Shown here in pieces: positions 37,540 to 49,831 of a stretch of 64,000 nt of DNA. Both the position numbers and the translations under genes were made by a program. Below the pieces are notes generated by a model. The model searched no databases, was not told where the DNA came from, and was given only the letters and a program-made list of their open reading frames with translations. Source of the stretch: Owenia fusiformis (Eukaryota; Annelida; Polychaeta; Sabellida; Oweniidae); contig CAIIXF020000009.1 of NCBI GenBank assembly GCA_903813345.2, positions 10,040,030 to 10,104,029 of the forward strand, given 5' to 3'. How positions within the stretch are numbered: position 1 is the first letter of the stretch; the number at the start of each line of letters is the position of its first letter.

Positions 37540-38036
37540 AGAATGACAAGAGATGACACAAGAGGGTCTGTGATATGAAACATGAAGGAATTGAAGGTCT
37601 CTGACATGACACATGAAGGTCAATGAGATGACACATGAAGGTCTATGAGATGACACAAGAATGTCTATAAGATGACACAAGAGGGTCTGTGAGATGACAC
37701 AAAAGGGTCTCTGATATGATACATGAAGGTCTGTGAGATGACACATGAAGGTCTATGAGATGACACAAGAATGTCTATAAGATGACACAAGAGGGTCTGT
37801 GAGATGACACAAAAGGGTCTCTGATATGACACATGAAGGTCTGTGAGATGACACATGAAGGTCTATGAGATGACACAAGAGGGTCTGTGAGACAACACAA
37901 GAGGGTCTGTGAGTTGACACATGAAGGTTTATGACATGACACAAGAGGGTCAGTGAGATGACACATGAAGGTCTATGAAATGACACATGAAGGTCTATGA
38001 CATGAACCAAGAGGGTCTATGAGATGGCATGAGTAG
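37540..38036 (+). repeat. 22-bp minisatellite with 110-bp higher-order unit
   Basis: The unit is about GGTCTGTGAGATGACACAAG plus AG, with variants (CTCTGATATGA, ATGTCTATAAGATGAC, ACACATGAAG). A five-unit block starting GAGGGTCTGTGAGATGACAC recurs at 37681 and 37791, exactly 110 bp. A degenerate flank extends down to about 37400. Minus-strand open frames through it (repeated HLTDLHVSY-type peptides) arise because no unit contains a stop; I regard them as non-coding. Confidence 0.9.
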
Positions 38037-38039
38037 GGG

Positions 38040-41000
38040 CATAGGGTACATTTATTGTGATTTCTACACCTTTCCAGCATTAAACCCTTCATCTGTTTAT
38101 CAAGAATTAACAAGTACTAATGAAACCTAATCCAGCAGATACCAAAATGAGATCATTTCTAAGAAAAACTGAATAACAGCTATTAAAAGATGGGATTCTT
38201 TATAGCCTTGTAAGTAACTGTAGAAGTTTTGTTGTTATCAGGTGGAACGAGCGGATTATCTAATAAGTCCATAATTTGACACGTTGCATGCAAGATTCCC
38301 GATCCCACACACCTATCACATTTTTAAGTAACTTGACAGGCTGAACTAACTTCATTTAATTGAACTGATCTTACAAATCAAACAAATCTTCTTCGATATA
38401 AACAGTTAAAAATAGAATTCATAGAGGTTCATTTTATATATAAGAGAGTAAGGAATGTTGATTTCCGATCCTGACCGAGAACTTTGATCCAAGCATCAAT
38501 CTGATAGTTTCTGAGTGAATTACCATGTATCTATTAAATCAACAATTTAAAGAGATATAAAAATAGAAATATTGTGAAGGAAAAGTATACTACTTGATAC
38601 TCTGCAGTTTCTGTAATAAAGGCATTCAATACAATGCATTGATTGACAATACGGATGTAATAGTTTTTTATATTTCTATATGCATATGGATTATACATTA
38701 GTAAACAGCGTAATATAAGCTCTAATAAAATACAATTAAGAATAGTTTATGAATCAGTTATTTCTCTGAGAAATCTTGGAAAAAGTAAAAGTTTACAGTT
38801 CTTTCAAATTGGCTTCATTCCTGTTAAGTTTCTTTGAGTTTCTAGAACCCCCTCATGCGACTATTATATTAATTTAGGACCGATTTAATGCCATCCTCTT
38901 AGTCTGTTGGGAAACATTTAATATTATTTGAGTATATATAAGACAGACTTGATATGAATATATCTAAGTCATCTCAATTTGGTACCCTTGGAAATGTATC
39001 ACTTTGGAGGGTAATAGATGTGATTAGCAACAGAATGAGGTAAAGAAAAAATAAATAAAAGTAAACAAATACTAATAACATTTTCACAATATCTTGCCAT
39101 CTTGGAGATGGTCTATCAAAAAAGGCCGCATCAATTGCTGGAGAAAGTTACAGACTGCACAACTTACTGGTTTCTTTTAATCCTTATTTTTCATTCTAAC
39201 ATGCCTACCATAAAATGGGAATACCTCTATGTAGTCTTACCCAAGGATAGTCTCGGAGACCCCTGCCCCATAGGTGTTGAATCGTTCAGTTTTATGCCTC
39301 TGCGGCAACCAGAATAGTGTGTTAACAGCCCATCTTTCACCGAAGCAGAACAAGATTATACGCCTTTACGTCTAACAGATAACCCTTGCATAAAAATTCA
39401 CAGACACGGTTCATAAATCCCCATAATCTCTGAATTAGAATTATTTTACAAAATAATTTCCAGATACCTGAGTACAACTTTGAGATGAGATATAAAATAT
39501 GACTTTTTATTTCTTGGTATTTATCTACACTTTAGGTCTATTATACATTTCAAACTAGGTAAATGGCGGAATTTTATTTACAAGTATATTCCTTCCATTT
39601 TTCTTATGTAACCAAAGAAAGAATGTACAGTAGTGTTTTAAGTACACCAAAGAGATAACAAAGTCTTCCGCCTTCTGTATAACATAACTTTGGGATTTAG
39701 ATAATCTTTTGAAAACATGGGAGCATAGCAAACTTAGAAAAACATTTTAAATTGATTTTGGCAAATATAATCAGGTACATCCTTTGATATACACAGTATA
39801 TTTGAAACTTATTAAGAGTTTCCATCATTCATTTTTAATTATCCAGCAAGTCGCTTTTCGTCAGAGGAATACGTCTCTTCACTTATGCAATGTTCAATTT
39901 GATGTACATGTACATAGTGAACTCATAATGTTAACTTTGTTTAGCAATTTGTCATTCATATATATATTGTTGTTACCATTGTAATTGAAATAAAATAAAA
40001 GAGATTATATTTTTTTAGATTTATCTTCAATTTGAAAAAAACAAGGAATATAATGAATAACACCTGAAGATTACCAGCACATAAATGAACCATTCTATTT
40101 TCAAATTGTTTACAAGTAATAACCATCCAAAAGGTAAACACATAACATCCTCAGTGATATCGAGTATATCATTTCAAATTAAACTGAGAATTATGGGATA
40201 GCATGAGATCCTCTCTTAAAGGAGGATGCGGTGAGCTCATATTGTGCTAACATCATCACTTTGAACAGATTTTGCCAATTTTCATGGTTGTAAATTCATA
40301 CACATCGTCAGATCAGAGGCTAAGTTGATAATGAAATTTCAAGAGCCGTATACCATGACAAATCTTGAGAGAGTTTTTTGAACTTCGAAAATTTATACCA
40401 CCTGATAAAAAGTATCATAAATTTGTTCTAGTACCTGGAAACATTCTCTGTTATAATCATCCTTAGCTTTTTTCTGTTTTCATGTACAGATTCTATCATA
40501 TGCCCTTGTCTCATATAGGAGAAGCCTCTTAGACATCTCCTTATACCAATCAAAAAACATTGAAATGAAACTCTATATTACAGGTACCTTGAAGGCTTGT
40601 TAGTATAAGTGAAATCAAAGTCTTGAAAACGATTCTTCAAAAGAGACTACTCATGTTTTTCCCTCACTATTAATGTGCTAAATCCTAATTCTACTTGTGT
40701 TTGGTCAAAATATTTCACCCGTTTGACAGGGTGAATTACATACTTTCAAGAGGGTGGCATTTAACTTTTAAATTTTCAAAAAGGTGCAAGACCCAGTAGA
40801 TCCATTACTGGAACATCACTACTATAATATATACCCGACTGGTAAATCTCTAGATAACATGAAAAGGTAGTGAAATATTGACTTGACTCAAACATATCAA
40901 TCTAAATTCAAGAAATTAGATCTAAGATAAAACAATGAACAAAAGCAGTGAATACTGAACATTCTAAAACCTGGATGTATTTCGCCATTCACTTCATCAA

Positions 41001-41390
41001 TTTCAAAATCCCTTTTGTATGAATTATCTAATAAAAACATTATTAACTGGAAACATCAGAAAAGTAAAATATCCAACAATGTACTAGACAACAGGAAGGT
41101 AACCATGGTAACTCAGTAAAATTTCAGAAATAAAGTCTATATATTACAAATGCATTCTAAAATTCATCAAATCTTTATGTCAAAAGTAAAATGGCCGAGA
41201 AATAAAATGTCATGGTTTATCATCCTGTAAAATGAGACATGACAGGATTAAATTGTATCTATTAAAATTCAGATTATTTTATGATTACTCATCTTTGGAC
41301 TGTTTCCAGCAAATAAAGAGTGTACCTCAGTATAAGTATGAATACATACAATATGAATAACTCATAACACATTTTATATAACACTTGCAT
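38040..41390. other. No recognised feature
   Basis: About 3.3 kb of AT-rich intronic DNA without repeats or coding signals I can support. Confidence 0.5.
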
Positions 41391-41391
41391 T

Positions 41392-41520
41392 AACATGCAA
41401 AATGTCACTACCTGCCATTTGTTACAGATACTGAACTCTGAACGCAAATCACATATCGCCGAACACCATCCACAAAAATGTTGGAAACAATAACAATCTG
41501 TCACCACCACTTATGGTGTC
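41392..41520 (+). mobile_element. TGTCACC dispersed repeat, copy 3
   Basis: CATGCAAAATGTCACTACCT then GCCATTTGTTACAGATACTG, CACCATCCACAAAAATGTTGG and a right end with CACTTATGGTGTCACC. Confidence 0.6.
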
Positions 41521-41885
41521 ACCACCACTTTTATGGGTGAGCTAAAAAAACAAGACTAAATACTTTCATTCAATTGAAACGCAGTTGTTGACCTATAGAT
41601 ACAAAATAAGATAAATCCATGCATTTGAAAATAAATATCAATTATCAAAGGATGATCTTTCTGACCAGTATCCATCAAAAGTTCATTGATTTCATTTAAA
41701 TACTCCAACCTTGCCATTTCTACGATTGCAATAAAATACATGTTAGAACAATAGAAATAGGTTCTCATTAGAGTTTAATGTCCTTTAAATGTTACCAAGT
41801 GATGGAAATGTAATTAGTCTCATTTGGGGGAGTGGGGAAAAGGTTATACAGTGTATAAGTGGAACATATTTGGTACCTCCTAAAA

Positions 41886-43442
41886 TGTTCTACTTGTGTT
41901 CTACTTACAAAGGTTCATTTTACATTAGGTTAATGCGTAACTGCACTCTGAAGTGTTCTATTTATGAAGGTGTTCTACTTACAGAGGTTCATTTTACATT
42001 AGGTTAATGCGTAACTGCACTCTGAAGTGTTCTATTTATGAAGGTGTTCTACTTACAAAGGTTCATTTTACATTAGGTTAATGCATACACTCTGAAGTGT
42101 TCTATTTATGAAGGTGTTCTACTTACAGAGGTTCATTTTACATTAGGTTAATGCGTAACTGCACTCTGAAGTGTTCTATTTATGAAGGTGTTCTACTTAC
42201 AAAGGTTCATTTTACATTAGGTTAATGCATACACTCTGAAGTGTTCTATTTATGAAGGTGTTCTACTTACAGAGGTTCATTTTACATTAGGTTAATGCGT
42301 ACACTCTGAAGTATTCTATTTATGAAGGTGTTCTACTTACAGAGGTTCATTTTACATTAGGTTAATGCGTACACTCTAAAGTGTTCTATTTATGAAGGTG
42401 TTCTACTTACAGAGGTTCATTTTACATGAGGTTAATGTGTACACTCTGAAGTGTTCTATTTATGAAGGTGTTCTACTTACAGAGGTTCATTTTACATTAG
42501 TTTAATGCGTACAATCTGAAGTATTCTATTTATGAAGGTGTTCTACTTACAGAGGTTCATTTTACATTAGGTTAATGCGTAACTGCACTCTGAAGTGTTC
42601 TATTTATGAAGGTGTTCTACTTACAAAGGTTCATTTTACATTAGGTTAATGCGTAACTGCACTCTGAAGTGTTCTATTTATGAAGGTGTTCTACTTACAA
42701 AGGTTCATTTTACATTAGGTTAATGCGTACACTCTGAAGTATTCTATTTATGAAGGTGTTCTACTTACAGAGGTTCATTTAACATTAGGTTAATGCGTAA
42801 CTGCACTCTGAAGTGTTCTATTTATGAAGGTGTTCTACTTACAGAGGTTCATTTTACATGAGGTTAGTGCGTAACTACACTGTGAAGTGTTCTATTTATG
42901 AAGGTGTTCTACTTACAAAGGTTCATTTTACATTAGGTTAATGCGTACACTCTTAAGTATTCTATTTATGAAGGTGTTCTACTTACAGAGGTTCATTTTA
43001 CATTAGGTTAATGCGTACACTCTGAAGTATTCTATTTATGAAGGTGTTCTACTTACAGAGGTTCATTTTACATTAGGTTAATGCGTAACTGCACTCTGAA
43101 GTGTTCTATTTATGAAGGTGTTCTACTTACAGAGGTTCATTTTACATGAGGTTAGTGGGTAACTACACTCTGAAGTGTTCTATTTATGAAGGTGTTCTAC
43201 TTACAGAGGTTCATTTTACATGAGGTTAATGCGTATCTACACTTTGAAATGTTCTATTTATGAAGGTGTTCTACTTACAGAGGTTCATTTTACATTAGGT
43301 TAATGCGTAACTACACTTTGAAGTGTTCTATTTATAAAGGTGTTCTACTTACAGAGGTTCATTTTACATTAGGTTAATACGTAACTACACTCTGAAGTGT
43401 TCTATTTATGAAGGTGTTCTACTAACAGAGGTGTTCTACTTT
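41886..43442 (+). repeat. Tandem array, 74/70-bp units, ~21 copies
   Basis: The unit begins GTTCTACTTACAGAGGTTCA, continues through TTTTACATTAGGTTAATGCG and ends CTATTTATGAAGGT. Two length classes alternate irregularly: 74 bp with GCGTAACTGCACTC and 70 bp with GCGTACACTC. Copies are >90% alike by eye. Degenerate edges at about 41886-41905 and 43410-43442. No long frame persists through it. It lies ~350 bp before the LINE insertion. Confidence 0.92.
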
Positions 43443-43788
43443 ACCAGTTTTGCTCTATCAATTTCTAAACTGTAATAAGCCAGTGGTAGTCTTGTACCAA
43501 GGCTTTGTGATCATCCCAGTCGGTTCTCCACCAATTTACCTCTAATTAGCTGACATAAATAGGGTTAGAGAGTCCAAAGACTTAATGCAAGACTACCGAA
43601 TTGGACCAGTCGAATTAACAGATTTTCAGGTATTCATAAAGTTTTTTTAACATGGGAATTAATAGGAGGATTAATATAATACTAAAAAGTAGAAAAAATT
43701 CAGATAAAAGATTTTTAGAATTACTAAAATTGATCAATTGTAGTATTAAGTTAATACATTCTGCAAACTCTACATACCCTAACCATTG

Positions 43789-46188
43789 ATGAGAGAAACA
43801 GAAAAACTATGGACTCTTTATAAAGATCATATCCCAAATCACTCCAAGATTATAAAATCAAATGACCAACCTTGGTTTAACGAGAAATTAAGAGCTGAAT
43901 CTAACAAGAAGCGATCATTTTACAAACGTTATCAAAAAAATCCAAACCCACTCAATGACCAACTTTACAAAACTCAAGCAGAATTGGTAACAAACCTTAC
44001 CAAGGAAGCGAAAGAACAACATGAAAATAAAGTTTTTGAATCTGTCGAAAAGCTCAATAAAAATGATAAAAACTACTGGAAACTAATAACCTGTCTAATT
44101 GGTAAAAGCAAAGCTCATTCAAACATACCAGCACTATTTAATAGTAATGGTGATCCAATGACTTCAAATTTTGACAAAGCCACATCATTTCTAAATTATT
44201 TTGTTGAAAAATACAAAAATGACACTCCACCTAACTATGAACCTAATTTTCCTTTGAGAACAAATTCATTTCTGATATCAATTCAAACTAATTTTGAAGA
44301 AGTTATGAAAGTAATTTTAAAGCTAGATATCTCAAAAGCCTGTGGCCCAGACAAAATAACAAACAAAATGCTTCTAATGTCAGCGCATACAATATCTCAC
44401 CCCTTGGCTAACCTTTTTAACAAATTACTCTCAAATAGCACTTTCCCAAACTCTTGGAAAATTGGAAACATTTGTCCGATCCACAAAAAGAATAACAAAT
44501 CAGAAATATCAAATTATCGACCCATAACACTATTAAGTTGCATTTCAAAAATTTTTGAAACTATTATAGCTGACAGAATTAAAAATCATATGATTTCGAA
44601 TGACCTATTATTTAAATTTCAGTCAGGCTTTCTGCCTGGGCACAGCACCCAAGCACAACTAGTCGCCATTGAACACCTCATACAAACTAATCTTGATAAA
44701 GGTAGGGGTGTAAAAGCCCTATTTTTAGATATTGCATCAGCTTTTGACTGCGTCCCACATAGACTGTTACTTCTAAAAGCAAAATCATATGGTTTACATG
44801 GCCAAGTTCTAAAAATGCTGAATTCTTACCTTATTGAACGCAAAGTCAGAGTCACAATTGCAGGTACTTCCTCTAATTTATCCGACTCAAATGCTATAAA
44901 AAGTGGGGTTCCACAGGGGTCAATATTAGGCCCCTTGCTTTTTCTAATATTCATTAATGATCTCCCCGATGACCTTGAAACAGACTGTTTTATCTATGCT
45001 GATGACACATCCATTTATTTCCCATTTAGCACTCAAAACCCAACAGAAATTGATGAAATAGTAAACAGATCTATAAGAAAAATCATATCCTGGTCAGAAA
45101 AATGGAAACTTAGCTTTAAACCAGAAAAAACAAAAGAAATTATATTCCACAAGTCAAAAATTCAACTGAATCAGATTAGTGACACAGTCATGAATGACAT
45201 TCCCATTAACCGTGTAACTTCACACAAGCATTTAGGATATATATTTGATGAGCACCTTACAAATGAAGCACACATCTTGTCAATTAGAGATAAAGTTAAT
45301 CAAATGCTCAACCCACTTAAGACTCTCCAACGGAAACTCTCATCAAAAACATTGGAAACTATTTTTGAATCCTTTATTAGGCCTCACTTTGAATACGGGG
45401 CTATACTTTATAACTCTTCCAATAAATATTTGCTCAATATCCTGAATAAATGCCTCTATCAAGCAGCACTTATCTGTAGCGGCTGTATTCATGGAAGCAG
45501 CACAGAAAAAGTCATTGAAACACTTGCTTGGACCCCTCTTGAAACTAGGAGGGATATGCAAATCTTGAGATTTATGTATCGTGTTAAGCACAATTTATGT
45601 CCAAATTATATAACTGAAATTTTTGAACCCCTAAAAAGTCATAATCAAAGATCATTAAGATATAACCTAGACTTCAAACTACCTATAAAATCTTCAGCTA
45701 AACTGAAAAACTCACCAGTTTTCAATGGTGCATCTATGTGGAACAAAGCCCCTCAGTATCTTAAAGATAGCCAAAGCCTCTCCAGCTTCAAAAATTGTCA
45801 AAAGAAACTGATTCAAAAATTAAAACCTAATTTTGACACTATAACTAGCTTAAAGCTAAATAGGAACTTAGAAATTTTAATGAACAGATTCAGAGTAGAT
45901 TTGATTTTTAAGGCACAGCTATATGCACACAATTTTACAACATTAAACACTCCAAACTGCACATGTGGATTACCTGAGACCCCAAAACATGTTTTCTTCA
46001 GATGCCCTCAAAATACTGCAATCAGAACAATGCTTTTCAATAAGTTATCAAGATATAAACCGCAAACTATCAAAAACGAAAACCAAATAATGCATTTCTT
46101 GAAATATGGAAGTAACGACCTCTCACCCTTACAAAAGAAGGAACACTTTATAAACGTGGCAAGCTTTATTCAAGACCATATAAAATAA
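43789..46188 (+). CDS. LINE reverse transcriptase ORF, endonuclease lost
   Basis: An uninterrupted frame of 799 codons from ATG 43789. A TTG precedes it and an in-frame TAA lies at 43780. Numbering from that TTG, there is a PWFNEKL linker at ~29, the GPD motif at ~187 and NYRPI at ~243. Catalytic Asp315 and Asp321 sit in FLDIASAFDC, GVPQGSILGP is at ~374 and the YADD box is at 404-407. A C-terminal Cys-x-Cys...His...Cys motif (725, 727, 735, 740) looks like the zinc-binding region found after RT in many LINEs. The N-terminal apurinic-type endonuclease is absent, so the protein alone is unlikely to support normal target priming. The first four codons and the start ATG come from the duplicated target site rather than from the element. 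Confidence 0.93.
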   Translation: MRETEKLWTLYKDHIPNHSKIIKSNDQPWFNEKLRAESNKKRSFYKRYQKNPNPLNDQLYKTQAELVTNLTKEAKEQHENKVFESVEKLNKNDKNYWKLITCLIGKSKAHSNIPALFNSNGDPMTSNFDKATSFLNYFVEKYKNDTPPNYEPNFPLRTNSFLISIQTNFEEVMKVILKLDISKACGPDKITNKMLLMSAHTISHPLANLFNKLLSNSTFPNSWKIGNICPIHKKNNKSEISNYRPITLLSCISKIFETIIADRIKNHMISNDLLFKFQSGFLPGHSTQAQLVAIEHLIQTNLDKGRGVKALFLDIASAFDCVPHRLLLLKAKSYGLHGQVLKMLNSYLIERKVRVTIAGTSSNLSDSNAIKSGVPQGSILGPLLFLIFINDLPDDLETDCFIYADDTSIYFPFSTQNPTEIDEIVNRSIRKIISWSEKWKLSFKPEKTKEIIFHKSKIQLNQISDTVMNDIPINRVTSHKHLGYIFDEHLTNEAHILSIRDKVNQMLNPLKTLQRKLSSKTLETIFESFIRPHFEYGAILYNSSNKYLLNILNKCLYQAALICSGCIHGSSTEKVIETLAWTPLETRRDMQILRFMYRVKHNLCPNYITEIFEPLKSHNQRSLRYNLDFKLPIKSSAKLKNSPVFNGASMWNKAPQYLKDSQSLSSFKNCQKKLIQKLKPNFDTITSLKLNRNLEILMNRFRVDLIFKAQLYAHNFTTLNTPNCTCGLPETPKHVFFRCPQNTAIRTMLFNKLSRYKPQTIKNENQIMHFLKYGSNDLSPLQKKEHFINVASFIQDHIK

Positions 46189-46445
46189 GATCCCTTCCAT
46201 AGTTTTCACCGCTATGCCCCTCCTTTCTGCCCTCGTTGAACCAATGACTTGACACCTCTTCATTCTTATTCTTAGCCAGAATCCCCCAGATAGCCACATT
46301 GTACTTAATGTTGTTCATATTTAGATCATGTTAGATATATTGTTATCTTTAAGCTTGGCCTATAATGCCTTTTTGGCGATTGGCAAGCCATCTGATGTAA
46401 AATAAGATTTATGAAATAAATAGATTACCATATAAAAAAAAATAA
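43799..46445 (+). mobile_element. 5'-truncated LINE (non-LTR retrotransposon) insertion
   Basis: An insertion of about 2.65 kb in intron 2, antisense to BICC1. It is flanked by a 14-bp direct repeat, ATTGATGAGAGAAA, at 43785-43798 and 46446-46459, which I read as the target-site duplication. The 3' end is A-rich (TATAAAAAAAAATAAA) after a 257-bp 3' UTR containing a small CTTG...CAAG hairpin. The 5' end starts inside the linker that normally follows the endonuclease domain, so it is truncated. Truncation with an A-rich tail and a TSD is the signature of target-primed reverse transcription (established knowledge). The uninterrupted ORF suggests a young insertion. Clade not assigned: RT plus a C-terminal CCHC motif and no visible RNase H. 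Confidence 0.92.
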
Positions 46446-46459
46446 ATTGATGAGAGAAA

Positions 46460-48850
46460 TCAAAATTTTACTTGAAAACTTGAAAACTTCGCTGTGAAAT
46501 GCTTAACTTTGAATTCAAATCATTTAATTTAAAAAAAGGATTGTCTAAATATTTCATAATAGGGAACAGTGCCACTTAAACATTGAATTCAAATCGCAAT
46601 CTAAAAATTCAAATCGCTAACAAAAAATTCAAAGATGTCTGTGTGAAGAATATTAAAAGGTAACCTTGAACCAAAATCACAAACAATGTTCTACAACAAA
46701 TCAATATATTTCCATAACGATAACAATAACTTGGTTAGTATCAATAAATAATGATTATAATTTACTTGCTATAAGACGGTTTATAGAAAAAATATAGCGT
46801 GAAAATCGAAATATAGATCCAGTATCCGATTACTAACAGAAAATATGCAATATATTATTACAATTAAGTGTTGAAAATATTAATATTTTTTGAAATTTTC
46901 GAGTTTTAACATGACAAAAAATCAAGTTCGAAGCAAATCAATTATAGGTCTATAAAAATATTTGACAGAACATCAAGCTGATGAAAAGTGTCACTTTGTT
47001 TACTGAAAAACCAGTCAACTGAACTGATACTGAAAAATATCCATTATAAAAATCTATACATGTAGTTGAAATATATATTAAGGTAGGACATTTCATATAA
47101 TAAATTTGTTTATTTAACTGACCTTTTTCATTTAGGATTGCATACTATACTGACATTATGAGACATACCTTCATAAGAATTAATCTTTTATTTCTAATCA
47201 AAGGAAAATATTGCTTAAACATGTTGCAGGTTTGCAAAAATACATTCCTTCTGCCCACCTTAATTAGCATGTGAATTGATATCTATAAAGTTGTCAATAT
47301 TACATAATGTTCTAATTCGAGGAAGAATTCATCAGGCTTGGCTCGCCTTAATCCAAAAACTGAAAAATTTGGTTGGTAATTTGTATATCGAATTTTAAGT
47401 TGGAAGCTGGAACACAATTAGTTATGAAATCAATATACTCCAACCTGAGAAAAAAACATATTATAAAAACGAACATTTCAAAATACGTATTTTGAAAAAT
47501 AGCACAGAATCAATGAGATAAAATAAACAAGAATTTGGGAAACTCCAATTGTAAACAAATTCTATAACTCAAAGCATCGTTATATTTTAAACAGATTATG
47601 TTAATGGATAATCATGATAAGGTAAAATTATATTCATGGGTTTGCCATTGGCTTGGTATTTCGAGCTAGAATGTGATGAATATTTTATTGTATTGCTCGA
47701 ATATTTCCCGAGTCCTTACCTGGGAATAACAACAGCATTCTTACATCAAGTTCATGGTAAACATATCCGGTTTCTTAGAAGTTTAATTATATATTAAGAC
47801 ACGTCATACATCAATGCTAGTACTGTTCCAAATGATGTATTTTTTAATTTGAAGGTCAAGTTCATTATATATAGAATTGATCTTGCTTGATATATTCCAA
47901 AGGATTTTTTTTGTTGTGAAGAATTATTTTCATTATTTTATTTTAGGTTTTTGTAATTTTGAATTTTATAATTTTCAGTGTAATATTTTAATATTTCTTA
48001 TTTTTGTCTTAACATTTTAGGAGGCACATTGCCTTAATAGGGCAGGGGGCATTTAGGTGTTATGAAAAACATAGAGGTGATGCACCTCAGAGATTTCAAT
48101 GTGGGGAGAGCAATTATGTCTATTGAACTTTCGTGAATTCTTTGTCTTGTTTGATAGATTTATAGACCTTTTCTGACTGAGTTACTGACCTTGTCGATGT
48201 GAACATTTTCTTCAGTAACAACATTCTGAAACTCATCACATCCTTGTTGTCCAAGGCATATCTTTCTAGAAAAGAACTAATATGATGCTGTGTTTTCTCA
48301 GAATGGGGTATCACTGTTGTTCGTAAATAAAATATCATAATATAAAGGCTAATTGATTATTATTCAACTAATTATAACTCTATTATAGATTTTGGATTCT
48401 GTTCTCGTAAAAAGAGTTGAAATCTATAAACTGAGTATGCCACTTTGATAGTTACAATTCACAAAGGTTAAGTCTAAATCTCACTTCAAGATCTTTACAA
48501 AATGCATTTGGGTCGTCACACACTTTCACAAAATTAAGGAAAATATCATTTTCAATTCATGCATTCTTACTGAAAATGCTGATTTTCAACTTTGTACAAC
48601 TATGACTGTTTACATTTGAATGATCCTGTACTTTACACATTTGATACTCGTCATGACGATGAGTCTGCATTGAAAGATGATTATACGAGATAGAATGACA
48701 ACAACAATTGTTTGGAAGTATTCATTTCATGCAATAATGAATCTGTCAGGTGTCACCTAATGGCAGACTAGATTGCTTAACCAACAATCATACAAAAGTT
48801 GTATAAGAGAATGACTTACACATTGAAACAAAATGAGTTATGATGTTTAA
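46460..48850. other. No recognised feature
   Basis: AT-rich DNA right of the LINE insertion. The minus frame 48120-48338 has no recognisable similarity. Confidence 0.5.
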
Positions 48851-48857
48851 TGTACTT

Positions 48858-48930
48858 TGAGTCTCTCATTATCTAACGAGTCCCTCATTATCTCATTAGT
48901 CCTTCATTATCTAATCAGTCCCTAATCATC
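48858..48930 (+). repeat. ~19-bp tandem repeat, 4 copies
   Basis: GAGTCTCTCATTATCTAAC, GAGTCCCTCATTATCTCATT, AGTCCTTCATTATCTAATC and AGTCCCTAATCATCTAATG in a row. Confidence 0.75.
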
Positions 48931-48992
48931 TAATGCTTGAGAGGGATAGTACTGGTACATAACAGGATCCCACAAAGGGTTAAGCACCTTCT

Positions 48993-49035
48993 TTTGATTT
49001 GATTTAAAAACTATCTGGATATTCTATCAGACCAA
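48993..49035 (-). mobile_element. Retroposon 3'-tail remnant, diverged copy
   Basis: TTTTGATTTGATTTAAAAAC then TATCTGGATATTCTATC; same layout as the 19.8-kb tail, more diverged. Confidence 0.35.
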
Positions 49036-49320
49036 GTACTGCGGTCTTCCTAAACACTAAATAAAAAGCCCCAGTGATAATTTACAGTTATTTACAATAT
49101 TTACAATAATATAAACACATTCAAATAAGTTTTTACTCTGAGACTGAGAACATTTAGCCAATTGAAGAAGTCAGGGTTGAATTCATTTTGACATTGAAAA
49201 CATTTACCACTAATTATAAGCACCCATTTTAGCCCATAGACACAGTTGTCCCATAATAAGGCTGGTGCAGAATTGTTGAAAACACTTGCACCTTCAAGAT
49301 CCTTACATGTTAGTAACATA

Positions 49321-49831
49321 TATAGGGGTTATGTACTGGGAGGTTTTGGATACAGGGAATATCCCGAGGGATATACAACATATCTTCCCGAGGGACCGAA
49401 GGGACCGAGGGAAGATGTATTGTATATCCCAAGGGATATTCCATGTATCCAAACCGACCGTGCATAACTGGTGTATCTCATACTTGAGTGGGTTTAGGGT
49501 AGATATAACCTTTTCCACCTTTTTCAAAAAACAAGATATTTATATTTAACATTTTCGTAATATTCTTTTTGTTCAATACAATGAAATTGTAACATTTAAA
49601 CTTAAAAAAATTAAATTTTAAAATTAAAAAATTAAAACTTTTGATATTTAAACTTTTTTAAACTTTTGAAAAATTCCCGGGAGCGGGATGGATATATTAT
49701 ATCTGCCCGCATTTGGCCTGGAGCGGGACATATACAATATATCCTGCCCGCTCCTCAGATACGATATATATTCCCAGGTGATATCTACCCCAAACCCACT
49801 CAAGTATGAGATACATATATATATACTTAGT
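49321..49831. mobile_element. Multi-hairpin foldback element, copy B
   Basis: Hairpin 1 starts GGTTATGTACTGGGAGG (49328) and closes at TATCCAAACCGACCGTGCATAAC, with the loop GAGGGACCGAAGGGACCGAG. A long inverted pair follows: GTATCTCATACTTGAGTGGG (49473 on) against CCCACTCAAGTATGAGATAC (49796-49815), extending through AGGGTAGATAT/ATATCTACCCC. Inside it is hairpin 2, GAGCGGGATGGATAT against ATATCCTGCCCGCTC (49681-49753). An 11-bp direct repeat TTAGTAACATA at 49310-49320 and 49832-49842 may be the target duplication. The termini themselves are not inverted repeats. Confidence 0.72.

Noticed and set aside
37501-38010. Several overlapping minus-strand ORFs (HLTDLHVSY-type)
   Set aside because: They are frame images of the 22-bp minisatellite, not genes.
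37540-38036. CRISPR-like direct repeats
   Set aside because: Eukaryotic minisatellite: repeats are contiguous, with no unique spacers.
43652-43800. TGATG stop-start overlap between a 45-codon upstream frame and the LINE ORF, as if a termination-reinitiation signal
   Set aside because: The overlap lies within the left copy of the 14-bp target duplication, so the upstream frame is host DNA and the juxtaposition arose by insertion, not as a translation-coupling signal.
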